The notes under the pieces: generated by a model | Databases searched by the model: none | Seen by the model: only the letters and a program-made list of their open reading frames with translations | What the model was told of the DNA's origin: nothing | Shown: positions 61,496-64,000 of the stretch, piece after piece | How the letters are laid out: the number at the start of each line of letters is the position of its first letter | Position numbering within the stretch: the stretch's first letter is position 1 | NCBI RefSeq assembly: GCF_014207355.1 | Contig: NZ_JACHEF010000008.1 | Coordinates: 1 to 64,000 of the forward strand | Direction: 5' to 3' | DNA: 64,000 nucleotides | Source: Mesorhizobium sangaii | GTDB lineage: Bacteria; Pseudomonadota; Alphaproteobacteria; Rhizobiales; Rhizobiaceae | Translations under genes and position numbers: made by a program

Positions 61496-62460
61496 GCCTC
61501 GACGCCGCCATCCCGCGCGCCACGGCGCCCGCTATCCTGCCGGGCAGCGGTGGCGTGCGCGGCGCGCTATCGGATCTTTTCTGGCGCAGGCCCAAGGTTC
61601 TGCTGCTCCTCATGCTGCTGCCGCCGGTTCTGTGGCTTGGCATCGTCTATATAGGCTCGCTGTTCGCGCTGCTGGCGCAGAGCTTTTTCTCCATCGACGA
61701 GTTCTCCGGCCTCATCAACCGCGAGTTCACTCTCAAGACCTATGGCGACCTGTTCCAGGCGGCCAATCTCGACATCATCCTGCGCACGGTGACGATGGCG
61801 GCTCTGGTCACGCTGGCCTCGTCAGTCATCGCCTTTCCGATCGCCTATTACGCGGCGCGCTATGCCCGTGGCCGCTGGAAGGCGCTGTTCTATCTCGGCA
61901 TCATGCTGCCGCTGTGGTCGAGCTATCTGGTAAAGATCTACGCCTGGAAGCTGATCCTCGCCAAGGAAGGCATCCTCACCTGGCTGTTCGGCAAGCTGCA
62001 TCTGCAATGGCTGATTGACGCCTGGCTGTCGCTGCCGGTCGTCGGCGGCAATTCGCTGTCGGTGTCGTTCACCGGCACCTTCATCGTCTTCGTCTATGTC
62101 TGGCTGCCGTTCATGATCCTGCCGGTGCAGGCGGCGCTCGAGCGCGTGCCGGGCAATCTGGTCGAGGCTTCGTCCGATTTGGGGGCTTCGCCAGGACAGA
62201 CCTTTCGCAATGTGCTGTTCCCGCTGGCGCTGCCGGGCATCGTCGCCGGATCGATCTTCACCTTCTCGCTGACGCTCGGCGATTACATCATCCCGCAGAT
62301 CATCGGCACCTCGCGCCTGTTCATCGGCCAGGCGGTCTATTCGCAGCAAGGCACCGCCGGCAACATCCCGCTCGCAGCCGCCTTCACCGTCGTTCCCATC
62401 GTCATCATGGGCTTCTACCTCTGGGGCGCTAAGCGCATGGGGGCCTTCGATGCGCTCTGA
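61492..62460 (+). CDS. potB: ABC transporter permease, PotB-like
   Basis: A 322-residue inner-membrane permease with about six helices. The first is at residues 36-62 (LLLLMLLPPVLWLGIVYIGSL). The EAA loop that contacts the ATPase is LVEASSDLGASPGQTFRNVLFPLALPGI near residue 220. Polyamine-type features such as LKIYAWK-like SSYLVKIYAWKLIL are present. Coupled upstream (ATGA with potA) and overlapping the second permease by 11 bases downstream. Confidence 0.9.
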   Translation: MSLDAAIPRATAPAILPGSGGVRGALSDLFWRRPKVLLLLMLLPPVLWLGIVYIGSLFALLAQSFFSIDEFSGLINREFTLKTYGDLFQAANLDIILRTVTMAALVTLASSVIAFPIAYYAARYARGRWKALFYLGIMLPLWSSYLVKIYAWKLILAKEGILTWLFGKLHLQWLIDAWLSLPVVGGNSLSVSFTGTFIVFVYVWLPFMILPVQAALERVPGNLVEASSDLGASPGQTFRNVLFPLALPGIVAGSIFTFSLTLGDYIIPQIIGTSRLFIGQAVYSQQGTAGNIPLAAAFTVVPIVIMGFYLWGAKRMGAFDAL

Positions 62461-63265
62461 CGGCTCACAGTCGGCTCCGCTCAGCCTGAAGATCGCCGCC
62501 GCCTGCGGTCTGCTGTTCCTGCATCTGCCGATCCTGCTGATCTTCGTTTACGCCTTCACGACGGAGGAGAAGAGCTTTGTCTGGCCGCCGCCCGGCCTGA
62601 CCACGCAGTGGTTCGCCGTCACCTGGAACAGGCCCGATGTCTGGCAGGCACTGTCGCTGTCGGTCAGGGTTGCCGCGATCTCGACAGCGATCGCGCTGGT
62701 CCTCGGCACGCTGTGTTCGGCGGCGGTGTCGCGGACCAAATTCTTCGGCCGTGAGACCATCTCGCTGCTGGTCATCCTGCCGATCGCATTGCCCGGCATC
62801 ATCACCGGCATCGCGCTGCGCTCGGCCTTTTCGCTGGCAGACATTCCATTCTCATTCTGGACGATCGTGCTCGGCCACGCCACCTTCTGCGTCGTTGTCG
62901 TCTACAACAATGCCGTCGCCCGTTTCCGCCGCACCTCGGGTTCGATGATCGAAGCGTCGATGGATCTCGGCGCCGACGGTTTCCAGACCTTCCGCCATGT
63001 TGTGCTGCCCAACATCGCCACCGCGCTGCTGGCCGGTGGCATGCTGGCCTTCGCTCTGTCCTTCGACGAGGTCATTGTCACCACCTTCACCGCCGGCCAG
63101 CAGCAGACGCTGCCGATTTGGATGCTGGAAGAGCTGATCCGACCACGCCAGCGCCCGGTCACCAATGTCGTGGCCATGGTCGTGGTGCTGGTGACGCTGC
63201 TGCCGATCCTCGCCGCCTATTACCTGACCCGCGACGCCGACCAGATCGCCGGCTCGGGCAAATAA
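62450..63265 (+). CDS. potC: ABC transporter permease, PotC-like
   Basis: A 271-residue inner-membrane permease with six helices, the first at about residues 10-32 (IAAACGLLFLHLPILLIFVYAF). The EAA loop is MIEASMDLGADGFQTFRHVVLPNI near residue 165, followed by LAFALSFDEVIVTTFTAG, typical of PotC/PotI. It pairs with the upstream permease to form the channel. Its start lies inside the end of that gene (11-base overlap). Followed 29 bases later by the aldehyde dehydrogenase gene. Confidence 0.9.
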   Translation: MRSDGSQSAPLSLKIAAACGLLFLHLPILLIFVYAFTTEEKSFVWPPPGLTTQWFAVTWNRPDVWQALSLSVRVAAISTAIALVLGTLCSAAVSRTKFFGRETISLLVILPIALPGIITGIALRSAFSLADIPFSFWTIVLGHATFCVVVVYNNAVARFRRTSGSMIEASMDLGADGFQTFRHVVLPNIATALLAGGMLAFALSFDEVIVTTFTAGQQQTLPIWMLEELIRPRQRPVTNVVAMVVVLVTLLPILAAYYLTRDADQIAGSGK

Positions 63266-63294
63266 ATCCACGAATTCGTAAGGGAGAGACACCC

Positions 63295-64000
63295 ATGGAC
63301 ACCCAGATGCTGATCGGCTCGAAATTCGAAAAGGGCACCGAAACCGAGGAGCCGATCCTCAATCCAAAGACCGGGGCGACCATTCTCAACCTGCCCGAAG
63401 CCAGCCCGGCCCAGATTGAGGCGGCGGTCATGGCCGCCGAACAAGCGTTCGTCTTGTGGTCGCGCACCACACCGGCGCAACGCTCCGGCTATCTCCTGAA
63501 GATTGCCGACCGCATCGAGGCCGAGGCACAGGGGTTCGCGACGCTCGAAGCCCTCAACTGCGGCAAGCCGATCAACGCCGTGCTCAACGACGAGATCCCG
63601 GCGATCGTCGATTGCTACCGCTTCTTTGCCGGCGCCGTTCGCTCGATGCCAGGCGTCGTCGCCGGCGAATATTTGCCCGGCCATACCTCGATGGTACGCC
63701 GCGACGCCATTGGCATCGTCGCCTCGATCGCGCCGTGGAACTATCCGCTGATGATGATGGCCTGGAAGCTGGCGCCAGCGATCGCCGGCGGCAACACCGT
63801 CGTCTTCAAGCCGTCGGAGCAAACGCCGCTGACGGCGCTGAAGCTGGCAAAGATCCTCGCCGAAATCCTGCCGGAAGGCGTCGTCAATGTCGTGCTCGGC
63901 CGCGGCGACAGCGTCGGCAACACGCTGATCAATCACCCCAAGGTCAACATGATCTCGATCACCGGCGATGTCGCCACCGGCAAGAAGGTGCTGCAGGCGG
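63295..64000 (+). CDS. aldehyde dehydrogenase, probable gamma-aminobutyraldehyde dehydrogenase (partial)
   Basis: The first 235 residues are in the window; the gene runs past its right edge, so the catalytic Cys is not visible. It starts with MDTQMLIGSKFEKG after AAGGGAGAG. ALDH N-terminal motifs: WSRTTPAQRSGYLLKIADRIE, ASIAPWNYPLMMMAWKLAPAIAGGNTVVFKPSEQTP and GVVNVVLGRGDSVG. The sequence and its place behind a polyamine-type ABC transporter favour oxidation of 4-aminobutyraldehyde, from putrescine breakdown, to GABA; betaine aldehyde is an alternative. Confidence 0.85.
   Translation, partial: MDTQMLIGSKFEKGTETEEPILNPKTGATILNLPEASPAQIEAAVMAAEQAFVLWSRTTPAQRSGYLLKIADRIEAEAQGFATLEALNCGKPINAVLNDEIPAIVDCYRFFAGAVRSMPGVVAGEYLPGHTSMVRRDAIGIVASIAPWNYPLMMMAWKLAPAIAGGNTVVFKPSEQTPLTALKLAKILAEILPEGVVNVVLGRGDSVGNTLINHPKVNMISITGDVATGKKVLQA

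Overview
The window looks like a chromosomal piece of a GC-rich alphaproteobacterium of the Rhizobiales, most likely Mesorhizobium or a close relative. This rests on GC-rich coding sequence, on the order malic enzyme - mutS - (insert) - glnD - murJ - trpS - universal stress protein - nfuA (from memory, Sinorhizobium meliloti keeps tme-mutS-glnD-mviN-trpS together), on a haloalkane dehalogenase of the rhizobial DbjA/DmlA type, and on rhizobial dispersed palindromes. No database was consulted; gene names rest on motifs and family knowledge.

Region by region. 1-4.2 kb is a small accessory patch: a candidate Panacea-domain antitoxin / RelE-ParE-like toxin operon, an IS1595-type transposase, an exported cysteine-rich protein and an FMN reductase. 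4.2-20.2 kb holds the conserved mutS...nfuA block, all on the minus strand, interrupted between glnD and mutS by about 4.8 kb with a glycosyltransferase, a copper P-type ATPase, a DUF305 protein and an aldo/keto reductase. A textbook CueR-type promoter precedes the ATPase, while the cueR-like regulator lies 9 kb away at 4.2-4.7 kb, next to an L,D-transpeptidase lipoprotein. 20.4-34.2 kb is mixed metabolism: malic enzyme, a diguanylate cyclase, an orphan Xre/MbcA/ParS-like protein, adenosine-kinase-like sugar kinase, transporters, a proline-racemase-family dehydratase, dUTPase, an Lrp regulator and a glutamine amidotransferase.

34.5-46.7 kb: amidase, FAD oxidase, a TetR-haloalkane dehalogenase operon with its operator inside the promoter, prfC, an ArsR-SRPBCC-VOC group, ilvD, a cytosine-deaminase-like amidohydrolase and a DMT exporter. 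46.7-52.9 kb: two choline-kinase-like phosphotransferases, a methyltransferase and a dimethylglycine/sarcosine-dehydrogenase-like flavoprotein, divergent from a DeoR regulator; the kinase-flavoprotein operon has a strong hairpin plus U-run in its leader. 52.9-58.9 kb: a two-component pair, a PmtA-like methyltransferase with a DedA protein, LysR, and a frameshifted MerR gene divergent from a methyltransferase whose MerR-type promoter is still intact. 59.1-64 kb: a spermidine/putrescine-type ABC transporter followed by an aldehyde dehydrogenase cut by the window edge, which reads as polyamine uptake and oxidation.

Dispersed inverted repeats of at least four kinds fill many intergenic gaps. No rRNA, tRNA or CRISPR array was recognised.
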